Assembly (NCBI GenBank): GCA_934201655.1
Contig: CAKPXD010000004.1
Coordinates: 1 to 33,895 of the forward strand
Direction of reading: 5' to 3'
Origin: an uncultured Streptococcus sp.
GTDB lineage: Bacteria > Bacillota > Bacilli > Lactobacillales > Streptococcaceae
DNA length: 33,895 bases
The notes under the pieces were generated by a model, which saw only the letters and a list, made by a program, of their open reading frames with translations, had not been told where the DNA came from and searched no databases. This document shows positions 1-7,896 of the stretch, piece after piece. The first letter of the stretch is position 1. The number at the start of each line of letters is the position of its first letter. Made by a program: the position numbers and the translations under genes.

Positions 1-760
1 AAGTTACCAAGGTCAGAAGGATATTTACCAACTTTAGAGCCTGGTCATAAATCCCTACATCTTTTGTAGAAGCTAAGGCTCCAAGCATGGTACGATCTAG
101 CGTTACATACAAGGAAATCGCCACTTGCGGAAGGAACAATAAGATGACGGGTTTCAAATGATGCCTAGCATATTCTATGTCAAAATGAGGTCTACCGATA
201 AACTCTCGAGCAGGCAACCACATACTTAGTTGCCCCAAAAGCTCAAATATGGTTAGTAAAAAAACATAGAGGTAAAGATCATTTGCAGACTTGACAAAGA
301 GAAAGATAGAGGTAACCCCAACGATTTTAACCGTGATGTTTCGAACAGTAATCTTTCGAAAATCCTCCAACCCTTGAAAGAGCCAAGAGATGTCTAAACC
401 TTTAGAAACTAAACTAAAGCCTAGAATGTAGGCTACCGGATTTTGCATAAAGGGAAGAGCCATACAAAGAAGGCCATACAAGGTTAGAGAAAGAAGAGTT
501 GCACCTAATTGCAGGGAGTAGATTCCCCAAAAGTTTTTTTCGATTTCCTTGCGATGCCCTGAAATGACCTTGGTTCCATAGTTAGCAACTCCCAGAGTCG
601 CTAATAGAATAAAGTAAGTAACGATGGAATTAAAATAACCATACGTCCCTAAATCATCCGAAGAAAAGACCCGCGTCACATAGGGAGTCGTAATAATCGG
701 GAGTATAATCACCAACAATTGATAAGAAAGATTGTAGGCGTAGTTTTTTAATACTTTCAT
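1..760 (-). CDS. wzx: Wzx oligosaccharide flippase, 3' end missing (cut by window edge)
   Basis: Reading the minus strand from an ATG at 760 gives an open frame to the window edge, about 253 residues. It begins MKVLKNYAYNLSYQLLVIIL and continues with long hydrophobic helices and phrases such as TPYVTRVFSSDDLGTYGYFN and TLDRTMLGALASTKDVGIYD. These are typical of polysaccharide-transport (MATE-like, MOP superfamily) flippases, which move undecaprenyl-linked repeat units across the cytoplasmic membrane. Family members are about 470 residues long, so roughly the N-terminal half is visible. An AGGA ribosome binding site lies 9 bases before the ATG. It is the last visible gene of the capsule operon and is separated from the upstream glycosyltransferase by about 150 bases, more than elsewhere in the distal operon. 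Its sugar specificity cannot be read from the sequence. Confidence 0.93.
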   Translation of the reverse strand, partial: MKVLKNYAYNLSYQLLVIILPIITTPYVTRVFSSDDLGTYGYFNSIVTYFILLATLGVANYGTKVISGHRKEIEKNFWGIYSLQLGATLLSLTLYGLLCMALPFMQNPVAYILGFSLVSKGLDISWLFQGLEDFRKITVRNITVKIVGVTSIFLFVKSANDLYLYVFLLTIFELLGQLSMWLPAREFIGRPHFDIEYARHHLKPVILLFLPQVAISLYVTLDRTMLGALASTKDVGIYDQALKLVNILLTLVT

Positions 761-771
761 GTCAATCCGTC

Positions 772-852
772 CTATTTATAATCAATCCGTGAAATTAGAA
801 ATTGTGACCGAACAGACTTATAATGGGCAATTATTCTAAAAGCTTCTATCAT
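772..852 (-). CDS. Possible 26-residue small ORF between glycosyltransferase and wzx
   Basis: The gap between the GT2 gene and wzx holds an ATG at 852 preceded by a good Shine-Dalgarno (AAGAGGAAAT). It opens a 26-codon frame, MIEAFRIIAHYKSVRSQFLI followed by six more residues, and stops 11 bases before the wzx start. The peptide has no recognised domain and is basic. It may be a translated leader that couples to wzx, a small protein, or the remnant of a lost gene. The support is only the ribosome binding site and the position. Confidence 0.25.
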   Translation of the reverse strand: MIEAFRIIAHYKSVRSQFLISRIDYK

Positions 853-914
853 ATTTCCTCTTTCTTACAATTTTTTGATATTTGTTGCAAATTAAATTGG
901 TTTTATGAACGATA

Positions 915-1868
915 CTATCGTAGCAACAAATACAATTTAGGGCTAAACATAAAAACAAGGTATTTTAGTTTTACTTTCCAAGATAGCTTACTATTTTTTA
1001 GCAACTCACTCATTTCGACTTTCAACAACTCTTTATCTTTTGAAAAATCTTTTAAGCCTGAGTCAGCTTTTGCACCAATCACTACAAAACCACCTAATAA
1101 TTTTTTAGCTTGCAAAGCTTGCTTTAATTCCGGGTTCTGAATGTATTCTCTTTTAACAACTTCCTCATTTTTTGCGACAGCTTTAAAGAAATCATATCTT
1201 TTTTCAGTAAATGTTGAACGAACTATACTCCCTTCCCTACGATAGTAATTGTAGGTTTCAAGCGGGCTTATCACGATTCTTTCAGCCAAGGCAAGATGTT
1301 CTCCTACAACATAAAAATCCTCATAGATTTTCCCAACTGGAAAAGGGACGCGTTCCAATATGCTTTTTTTATAAAGCTTAGCACAGGCAGAAACCGTTGC
1401 AACTTTGTCGTCCAACATTAGTTCCAAGGCCTTCTCCTTTGTAATCACACTCAAGCTTTCATAGTCTGACTGTTTAAGATGATAAGAACTATAATCATCA
1501 TACTTTGAAGTTGCTTTGACCTTTGTTGAAATCAAGTCTGCTTGATGTATTTCTTGTATTTTTACTATTAATTCAAGCGTGTAGTCTTCAAGGTAATCAT
1601 CTGGATCTAAAAAGAAAATCCAATCTGAGTTAGCTTTTGTAACTCCAAAGTTACGCGCATCAGATAAGCCTCCATTTTCCTTGTGAAAAACATGGATATT
1701 TTCATATTCTCGGGCGTAATCTTCACACAATCGAGGAGAATCATCTGTTGAACCGTCATTGACGAGGATCACTTCAAAATTTTGATAGGTTTGTTTCAGT
1801 AGGCTATCTATCGCATAGTGCAAATAGTCGGCAATGTTATATACCGGAACAACGATGCTAATAAACAT
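915..1868 (-). CDS. GT2-family glycosyltransferase (capsule repeat unit)
   Basis: This 317-residue protein starts MFISIVVPVYNIADYL and has the GT-A fold signature of family GT2: the nucleotide-binding strand with VNDGSTDD near residues 37-44, ENGGLSDARN near 64-73, and the metal-binding DPDD motif at residues 88-91. Such enzymes are cytoplasmic, use a nucleotide-sugar donor and extend the lipid-linked capsule repeat unit. The C-terminal third has no recognised extra domain, but its hydrophobic and basic end (KLKYLVFMFSPKLYLLL) could touch the membrane. The start follows GAGAGGGG, and only one base separates it from the stop of the preceding gene, so the two are translationally coupled. Donor and linkage are unknown. 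Confidence 0.9.
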   Translation of the reverse strand: MFISIVVPVYNIADYLHYAIDSLLKQTYQNFEVILVNDGSTDDSPRLCEDYAREYENIHVFHKENGGLSDARNFGVTKANSDWIFFLDPDDYLEDYTLELIVKIQEIHQADLISTKVKATSKYDDYSSYHLKQSDYESLSVITKEKALELMLDDKVATVSACAKLYKKSILERVPFPVGKIYEDFYVVGEHLALAERIVISPLETYNYYRREGSIVRSTFTEKRYDFFKAVAKNEEVVKREYIQNPELKQALQAKKLLGGFVVIGAKADSGLKDFSKDKELLKVEMSELLKNSKLSWKVKLKYLVFMFSPKLYLLLR

Positions 1869-1869
1869 C

Positions 1870-2874
1870 CTAAACCCCTCTCTCTTTTTCTTTCTTTTTA
1901 GAGTATTTCTTCAAAATCGGATTAAGTATTAAGGCCATTGCAAACTTGGTCTTATAGTTCAAATAAGACAATCTGTCAAACTTTTTCCTAGGAATATAGT
2001 CATATGCACTTTTCTCAATTTTGCTATATAGTTCTTTCAAGAGTGTTTCGGAATCATTAACCATCCAAGACAAATCAACCTGCAAACTGATGAGATAAAC
2101 TAAGGTTTCAGAAACTACTCGGTTTAAAACGGGTTCACTTTCAATTTTTGTAAAATAATCTAGAACTGAATTTGTAACAGTCAAATGGTGACGAACATTA
2201 CGCTTCATACTCTCGATATTCATACTTTGCTCTGGTCTACCTATGTAGTATTGATAAATATCATAATTCCAATAACTGAAACTATGAACATACTCCAAAG
2301 GAAAAAGTGTGTATTGAATATCAACATAAAATGTTTTTTCACTTAAACGAATCTTGTTTTCCGACAAGATTGATGTCTTATAAGTAACCGAGTGCATCGG
2401 GATGCGAACATCCGGAATTCCCATGTGTTTTTTGCCAATTTCATACTTGTCTACGAAGTCATTTCGTACTGTAGTATTGTTATAGACATGCTGCTCTGTA
2501 AAGTCTGTAATCACCATATCCACATCAACAGTTTCAAGAGTATCTAAAAACTTTTCAAATTCTGATGGAATAACCCAGTCATCCCCATCAATCACTTTAA
2601 AAAATTTTCCCTTTGCTTCTTGAATACCGCGATTGATAGTTGAACCGTGACCACCGTTTTCTTTTGTAATTACACGGCCATCCAGCAACGAATCTTGGGC
2701 TAATATTTCTTCTGCTACTTTAGCAGTATCGTCTGTACTTCCATCGTTAACAACCAATACTTCAAATTTATTTTTATAATCTGATTGCACTTGTTGGAAA
2801 GACTCCAGCCCTTTTGAAACATAGTCCTGAATATTATAACTAGGCATTACAATTGTTAACAAACAATCCTTCAT
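1870..2874 (-). CDS. GT2-family glycosyltransferase (capsule repeat unit)
   Basis: A 334-residue GT-A enzyme beginning MKDCLLTIVMPSYNIQDYVS. It carries VVNDGSTDD near residues 42-50, the ENGGHGSTINRG motif around 73-84 and the acidic metal site IDGDDW near 96-101. The HGST variant after ENGG marks a different GT2 subgroup from its downstream neighbour, so the two probably add different sugars. Two adjacent ATGs exist, at 2877 and 2874. The GGAG ribosome binding site is better spaced for the second, which is used here. It follows the GT4 gene by about 8 bases and abuts the next GT2. No membrane segment is evident; the Lys-rich C-terminus may associate with the membrane. Confidence 0.9.
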   Translation of the reverse strand: MKDCLLTIVMPSYNIQDYVSKGLESFQQVQSDYKNKFEVLVVNDGSTDDTAKVAEEILAQDSLLDGRVITKENGGHGSTINRGIQEAKGKFFKVIDGDDWVIPSEFEKFLDTLETVDVDMVITDFTEQHVYNNTTVRNDFVDKYEIGKKHMGIPDVRIPMHSVTYKTSILSENKIRLSEKTFYVDIQYTLFPLEYVHSFSYWNYDIYQYYIGRPEQSMNIESMKRNVRHHLTVTNSVLDYFTKIESEPVLNRVVSETLVYLISLQVDLSWMVNDSETLLKELYSKIEKSAYDYIPRKKFDRLSYLNYKTKFAMALILNPILKKYSKKKEKERGV

Positions 2875-2882
2875 CATATCTC

Positions 2883-3965
2883 CTAAATCGTCTCAATTAG
2901 TTCAATCCACTGCTTGAGAATTTTATCTTTATCGAATTTATCCATATTGTCTTTTGCATGTTCTGAGAAAGACTGTCTCAAAGCTTCATCTCCCATCAGT
3001 TCAAGCAATTTTAGGCTCAACTTGTCCGTATCATAACACTCAACCAGATAGCCATTAACTCCATCTTCAACAATTTCGTTCGGTCCTGTCGGACAACTAA
3101 AGCTAACTATAGGAAGATTGTATTGTTGTGCTTCCAGCTGAACTAGAGGTAGACCTTCATAGCGAGAAGTCATGACATAAATCCCTTTATCTCCATAAAT
3201 CAAATCCTGATTTTTTTCGAGTCCTTTTATGACTAACTTATCCTGTAAATCATTTTCGTTGATTAAATTTCTGATTTTATCCACTTCATCTTGATTTCCG
3301 GAACCGTAGATTTCCCAAATCCAGTCAGACCTTTTCGCTAACACTTTTTTCGCGACTTGAACAAGATAATCATATCCTTTTTGATAGTCAAAACGGCCAA
3401 CCGTCACAATTTTAGTTGATTTTTTATTATAGGATACATCTGAAAGAGCAGCCTCTTTCCAATTATAGATGTAGCAAATTCTTTCATCAGAAACACCGTA
3501 TTTTTTTATATAATTTTCACGGTCTTCTTGAGTAAGGGTCACGAGTTTATCAGCAAATTTCGCTCCAATATACCTTTGTATCTTCTTAACTTTAGTATCA
3601 ATATCTACTATAGAATTTGTATGGTCGCAGGAAACAAATTTTGTTCTCAAACCAATTGTGCTTGCTACACCAACTGTATTCATACTCATTCCGATTCCAA
3701 AAACAATATCAATGTTCTCTTCTTTCAGATAGTTTCTCAATAACTTGACCGCTTTGAGAAAATTTTTACTCATTGATATTTTCTTTGATGATAAATTTTG
3801 ATATCGAACCGATTGTTTCAGCGAGAAGAAATTGTTTTCTGTAGAAATCATTGAGAGAAGATGAACTTCATACATAGTTGATAACTCATTTGCAAGGCTG
3901 GTTGCTACTTTCAGTCCTCCATCTGTTCTATCGATACTCCATTTCACTAAAGCGATTTTTTTCAT
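2883..3965 (-). CDS. GT4-family glycosyltransferase (GT-B fold)
   Basis: A 360-residue protein beginning MKKIALVKWSIDRTDGGLKV. The N-terminal half has the GT-B acceptor-domain pattern (DGGLKVATSLANEL), and the C-terminal half is a clear glycosyltransferase group 1 domain: KIVTVGRFDYQKGYDYL opens it, and the EX7E donor-binding motif appears in SRYEGLPLVQLEAQQYNLP. It should transfer a sugar with retention of anomeric configuration to the lipid-linked repeat unit in the cytoplasm. The frame extends upstream to a GTG at 3995 that would overlap licD, but the ATG at 3965 has a GGGGAAG Shine-Dalgarno 12 bases before it and gives the standard N-terminus, so that start is preferred. It begins 7 bases after the licD stop. 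Confidence 0.9.
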   Translation of the reverse strand: MKKIALVKWSIDRTDGGLKVATSLANELSTMYEVHLLSMISTENNFFSLKQSVRYQNLSSKKISMSKNFLKAVKLLRNYLKEENIDIVFGIGMSMNTVGVASTIGLRTKFVSCDHTNSIVDIDTKVKKIQRYIGAKFADKLVTLTQEDRENYIKKYGVSDERICYIYNWKEAALSDVSYNKKSTKIVTVGRFDYQKGYDYLVQVAKKVLAKRSDWIWEIYGSGNQDEVDKIRNLINENDLQDKLVIKGLEKNQDLIYGDKGIYVMTSRYEGLPLVQLEAQQYNLPIVSFSCPTGPNEIVEDGVNGYLVECYDTDKLSLKLLELMGDEALRQSFSEHAKDNMDKFDKDKILKQWIELIETI

Positions 3966-3972
3966 CTTTAAA

Positions 3973-4809
3973 CTACACTTCCCCTTCATTTTCACCCAGT
4001 GAGATAATCTCGTAGTGGTGAAGAGTCCTTTTGTCTTCTGGTGGCAATTGCATATAATCCGCTCCGTAAATGGCTGTTAGATATTCCTTGTATTTACAAG
4101 GACAACAAAGTTTAAGATCTTCAAACTGTAATAGGACTGGTTCTCCAAAGTAATCACTCGGTACTATCTCTCTTAATTTGTAAGCTCCCGTAAAATTTCC
4201 TGCGTAAGCTTCATCAAACGAATATTTTTTTATCGTTTGTAAATATTTTTTCTGTGCCCAGGTAAAGGAAATAATCTTCTCAATATTAACAGCATTCGCA
4301 AAAGCAATAATTATCTTTTCAATGAATGGTCGATTTTCTTTTTTCTGATTCACCAAACTATTGAATTGCGAGAGTTGAACCATCATCCTTGCGTACAAGT
4401 AGCTCAAAGAATGAATTTTTTTCTTTAAAGCATTAGAGGGCATACCATCTAGCGGAAAAATGTCTATCCACAAACTTTCTACCAATTCTTCTTTACTATA
4501 ATTCATGATGATTTTTGTAGAATCATCTCGAATCACAGAGAAAGCTTTTTTATAGTTTAATGTGTCTTCGCTTAAAAATTTGTAGTTTTCTGGCAAGACA
4601 TTTGAAGCTATTTTTTTAAACTTTTCGTAATCCTCTCTCGGCATACCGATATCAATGTCATCATCCCAAGGTATGAAACCATTATGACGTACCGCTCCTA
4701 GCAAGGTCCCACCCAGAGCATAGTAGGTTAGGTTATTTTCTTCGCAAATATTAATAAACTCTTTCAAAATAGATAAAATCTTATCTTGAATGATTTTGAT
4801 ATCCGACAT
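3973..4809 (-). CDS. licD: LicD-family phosphotransferase
   Basis: A 278-residue protein with the LicD/nucleotidyltransferase-fold signature at residues 30-64: YALGGTLLGAVRHNGF followed by IPWDDDIDIGM, whose acidic cluster (D49-D53) is the metal site. LicD proteins transfer phosphocholine, or in some capsule loci another phosphorylated alditol, from a CDP-linked donor onto a glycan. The usual length is about 270-280, so it appears complete. The ATG follows AGGAGGAAAGT. Inside a capsule operon it suggests that the repeat unit carries a phosphodiester-linked substituent. No CDP-glycerol or CDP-ribitol synthesis gene is visible in this window, so phosphocholine supplied by a lic1-type pathway elsewhere is a reasonable but unproven guess. 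Confidence 0.9.
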   Translation of the reverse strand: MSDIKIIQDKILSILKEFINICEENNLTYYALGGTLLGAVRHNGFIPWDDDIDIGMPREDYEKFKKIASNVLPENYKFLSEDTLNYKKAFSVIRDDSTKIIMNYSKEELVESLWIDIFPLDGMPSNALKKKIHSLSYLYARMMVQLSQFNSLVNQKKENRPFIEKIIIAFANAVNIEKIISFTWAQKKYLQTIKKYSFDEAYAGNFTGAYKLREIVPSDYFGEPVLLQFEDLKLCCPCKYKEYLTAIYGADYMQLPPEDKRTLHHYEIISLGENEGEV

Positions 4810-4894
4810 ACTTTCCTCCTATATAAATCGAAATAAAACCGTCTTCCCAGTCTATGCTCTTTTAAGTTCTTGTTAAATACTTCTTACCATTTTA

Positions 4895-6115
4895 CTATAC
4901 GATTTTTTCAAATGAATGTTCTCCGAGTTCTTCGTTGCTTTCATCAGAAAACTGATAATCCGGGTAGATTAAAGCACCTACCAAGATCCAAAAAATATTG
5001 TTATGAAGATAGAAATTCAAATCATCAATCATGGAATGAAAACTCATTAATATCAAAATCAGAGCAAGAACCCACTGGCGTTTCTTAATTACTTTAGACA
5101 AAGTCAAAGTTAGGACTGAGAGCATCAATCCCAGGATGAGTAAGCCAAATCTTTGTAAAACTTGGACATACAAATTGTCTACATACAGATAATAGGTCTG
5201 ATAGTCCCTAACTCCTTCAACAGTCAGACCATTTCCATTCCATTCAACCTGTCGTCTAAAGAATCCATAACCATACAGGTTTAAAGATTTGTTTGCCAAG
5301 TATATACGACCACCTAACATACGGTTTACTTTAAAAAGAAGGTCATTGATAAAAGGATGACTTGAATTGAGATAGATAACAGAGACCCAAAAACTTATAA
5401 CTGCATTAACGATAAAGGTCAGTTTAAAAACTTTAAACACATGTCCTAATTTTGAAAATAGTTCTGGAAACCATTTTGTTAATAAACTGCATGCCAAAAG
5501 TACACAGGAACTATAAAATGTTAAACGAGAATCCGTTTTACCATATACCCAATAAACAGAAAGAGCTAACAGCAGCCATTGCCAATATTGGATTTTATTT
5601 TGCTTCAAATAAAACACAATAGCGACTATATTCATTAGTAAAATAGAAGGGTAGAGAGCATATCTAAAACCTAGGTAGCTCCGTACTCGAGAACCAGAAA
5701 TTTCAAGATAATTCGTTATTATTCCTAATTTTGCGCTGATGATAACAAACAACAACAAGCACATACTAACGACTAAAGAAGTTTGTGCTACCTTCTTAAA
5801 AGGAACATCTCGTAAAGCGTAAATAAATAATATACTTACAGAAAGTTCTGAACTGAGAGCTGTCATTTTCCCTACGATAAGATAAATTAAAATTGTTGCA
5901 AATAATCCAATGAGAGCTCTATAATCATATTTTCTCTTAAAAGACTCTTTTAGGAGCAAAAGAAAGATTGAAAAAGCTATCGCTAATTTATAAACTGTTC
6001 CAGGCAGATATCGAGCATAAAAAGTTACATTTAATATCGAAACCGTTAAAAATATTCCTAAAGCAACAAGAGCTAGAAGCTCTGGCAAAGATTTTATTTT
6101 TACTACTAATTTCAT
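4895..6115 (-). CDS. wzy: Wzy capsular polysaccharide polymerase
   Basis: A 406-residue, strongly hydrophobic protein with about ten to twelve predicted membrane helices and one larger hydrophilic loop (residues roughly 285-330, containing RQVEWNGNGLTVEGVRDYQT). This is the O-antigen/capsule polymerase architecture. Wzy polymerases share almost no sequence, so the call rests on topology, length and position inside a Wzx/Wzy operon that otherwise lacks a polymerase. It would join lipid-linked repeat units at the outer face of the membrane. Its ribosome binding site is poor: AAGG directly abuts the ATG at 6115, with an AGGG further upstream, so translation may be weak or coupled to the preceding gene, which ends 20 bases before. 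About 85 non-coding bases follow before licD. Confidence 0.85.
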   Translation of the reverse strand: MKLVVKIKSLPELLALVALGIFLTVSILNVTFYARYLPGTVYKLAIAFSIFLLLLKESFKRKYDYRALIGLFATILIYLIVGKMTALSSELSVSILFIYALRDVPFKKVAQTSLVVSMCLLLFVIISAKLGIITNYLEISGSRVRSYLGFRYALYPSILLMNIVAIVFYLKQNKIQYWQWLLLALSVYWVYGKTDSRLTFYSSCVLLACSLLTKWFPELFSKLGHVFKVFKLTFIVNAVISFWVSVIYLNSSHPFINDLLFKVNRMLGGRIYLANKSLNLYGYGFFRRQVEWNGNGLTVEGVRDYQTYYLYVDNLYVQVLQRFGLLILGLMLSVLTLTLSKVIKKRQWVLALILILMSFHSMIDDLNFYLHNNIFWILVGALIYPDYQFSDESNEELGEHSFEKIV

Positions 6116-6135
6116 CCTTATTCTTTTATCCCTAT

Positions 6136-6930
6136 CTAAAAACTCTGTCCATATTTTTTCCCGAAGAATTTTGCTTGTAGGAAGGATTTCCCTTTTTGAA
6201 TCAAGTCAATTTTCTCCATATAGATAAACTGTATCTCTTTTACCCGCAAATCTTGTTTTGCCAACCAAACATTGAACAAGCGTTCACTGATACGACCAAA
6301 CAATCTAGCATCAAAAGCAGAATAGTCTGTAATATCCAATCTTCTATAGAGCTCATCAATAATCGGGAACAACCATTCACAATAGGCTGCTACATTTTCT
6401 TTGGACATGATAAACATATTGAACATATAGCCACTGCGTTGTTTCATGACCTGATCAAAAGTATCGATATAGTCCGGCCTCAACTCGCTAACAATCTGGC
6501 GTGTTACGTCTAAATGATTAGCATCGTGCGTATGTGCATAGTGTGAGTATAGCGTTTCAATGTAGTATTTCCGTTTTTTTGGAACGATTACATCACTTTC
6601 CGCCAACAAATCTTGCAGTTCTGCTTTAGACAGGATAATATTATTCATATCAATCGTTTCACTATATGAGTGACGTTTTGCCGTGAAATAGCGACGATAG
6701 TGTACCAAACCAAGATAGTCACATTCTAAATTTTTCCACGCCCAATAAAGTCCAGTTAATTCGCAATAATAGGGGTTCAAACTTGAAATATTGTCTCCTT
6801 CATTATCACATTGGTATCCTAACTTTTCTTTTCCTTCACTACCAACATGGATAGGTAGGTAAAGATCAGTATCAGCAGGCATGGTAAATTTCTTGTGTGT
6901 TGCCACGATAATTTTATAATTCTTTGTCAT
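6136..6930 (-). CDS. DUF4422 family glycosyltransferase
   Basis: A 264-residue protein from the ATG at 6930. The conserved DUF4422 block is clear: KIIVATHKKF at the N-terminus, then LPIHVGSEGK, YCELTGLYWAWKN and DYLGLVHYRRYF, with VIVPKKRKYYIETLYSHYAH further on. This family is common in capsule and O-antigen loci and is treated as a glycosyltransferase. The frame can be opened five codons earlier, at 6945, but the AGGGGGG in that stretch is the ribosome binding site for the second ATG, so 6930 is preferred. A 279-base gap separates it from the phosphoglycosyl transferase upstream, the largest gap inside the operon. It probably adds the second sugar, but neither acceptor nor donor can be read. 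Confidence 0.85.
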   Translation of the reverse strand: MTKNYKIIVATHKKFTMPADTDLYLPIHVGSEGKEKLGYQCDNEGDNISSLNPYYCELTGLYWAWKNLECDYLGLVHYRRYFTAKRHSYSETIDMNNIILSKAELQDLLAESDVIVPKKRKYYIETLYSHYAHTHDANHLDVTRQIVSELRPDYIDTFDQVMKQRSGYMFNMFIMSKENVAAYCEWLFPIIDELYRRLDITDYSAFDARLFGRISERLFNVWLAKQDLRVKEIQFIYMEKIDLIQKGKSFLQAKFFGKKYGQSF

Positions 6931-7080
6931 TTTAACCCCCCTCATTTAGATTGAACTGTTTGCGCTAAAAAAGAAACCAAACACTAGCATCCTAGTTCCA
7001 CAGAGTTCACCTAAGAAACTAGTTGACTCTTTTGCCATGCCTCTATTAGACTACTCAGATCATATAACTATGGAAGCATA

Positions 7081-7104
7081 TTTCACCATTTTAAAATGGT
7101 GAAA
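7081..7104. repeat. 24-base perfect palindrome in capsule operon gap
   Basis: TTTCACCATTTT is followed immediately by its exact reverse complement, giving a 24-base palindrome with no loop. It lies in the non-coding stretch 6931-7209 between the phosphoglycosyl transferase and DUF4422 genes. There is no U-run, so it is not a standard terminator. It could be a protein-binding site, an mRNA processing hairpin, or a scar of cassette exchange. The rest of this gap has no supported gene or convincing promoter. Confidence 0.8.
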
Positions 7105-7209
7105 CACCCTTTCCAAATTCTAAAACATGACTACCAGTATTTGATTTCGTATCATTTTCATTTCGAACTCATCAACAGATTATAAAATCCTAAAAAACAT
7201 ATCTGTTCT

Positions 7210-7845
7210 TTAATGAGCCCCTTTTCCTAGCAAAACTTGCTTAATGGTTAATAAAAATATCTTTACATCCAATTTGAAAGATTGATTTCTAGGATAGTAC
7301 AATTCCATCTCGCAACGTTCAGGATAATAGACTTCACTTCTCCCAGAAACTTGCCACATACCTGTTATCCCTGGCTTCACTGAAAGCAGAAGTTTCTGTT
7401 CCTCTTCGGAATATTCTTCTAACTCCTTATCAAGGATTGGCCTAGGTCCTATAAAGCTCATCTCACCTCGCAAAACATTTATAAACTGAGGAAATTCATC
7501 AATACTCGTTTTTCTAATGAAATTCCCAATAATCGTTAAGCGTGGATCTTCGTTAGGAGGCAATTTGTAGCTATTGTCAATATATTTTTGATGTAGCTCT
7601 TTATTGGCCAAGAGAATTTCTTCAGCATTTTCAACCATTGAACGAAACTTAATAATTTTAAATTTTTTCCCATTCAAACCTACTCGATACTGAGTAAAGA
7701 AAATGCTACCCTTATATCCTTTAGCTTTATATATGATGAAAATAATCAAGGAAGCTGGAAAGGCTAATACAACAGTTCCAACCAATCCAATAAAAAAGTC
7801 TGCAAGTTGCTTAAAACTTTTGTATAAGACTTCACTAATCTCCAC
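7210..7845 (-). CDS. Short monotopic phosphoglycosyl transferase (repeat-unit initiating enzyme)
   Basis: A 211-residue bacterial sugar transferase (PF02397 type). One N-terminal hydrophobic segment with a proline break (residues 17-38) matches the re-entrant membrane helix of monotopic enzymes. The core contains FFTQYRVGLNGKKFKIIKFR, the catalytic Asp-Glu pair in SIDEFPQ (D116-E117), GEMSFIGPRPIL and VKPGITGMWQVSGRSE. It transfers a sugar-1-phosphate from a UDP-sugar to undecaprenyl phosphate, the first step of repeat-unit synthesis. It lacks the multi-helix N-terminal half of the roughly 455-residue WchA found in many pneumococcal capsule loci, so the first sugar need not be glucose. Translation starts at GTG 7845 behind AGGTG. 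It follows cpsD by 51 bases. Which of the short pneumococcal types it matches was not determined. Confidence 0.92.
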   Translation of the reverse strand: MEISEVLYKSFKQLADFFIGLVGTVVLAFPASLIIFIIYKAKGYKGSIFFTQYRVGLNGKKFKIIKFRSMVENAEEILLANKELHQKYIDNSYKLPPNEDPRLTIIGNFIRKTSIDEFPQFINVLRGEMSFIGPRPILDKELEEYSEEEQKLLLSVKPGITGMWQVSGRSEVYYPERCEMELYYPRNQSFKLDVKIFLLTIKQVLLGKGAH

Positions 7846-7896
7846 TTAAACTTCACCTACTTTTCATATAATCTTCTTTTTAATATTTACTTTTTC

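Noticed and set aside
909..921. Short palindrome ACGATA-C-TATCGT at the end of the GT2 gene as a terminator
   Set aside because: It overlaps the stop codon, is only 13 bases long and has no U-run, so it is not supported as a terminator.
823..1140. 105-residue plus-strand frame at the end of the GT2 gene
   Set aside because: It overlaps the C-terminal coding region of the glycosyltransferase on the other strand, is Phe/Ser-rich with no domain, and has no promoter.
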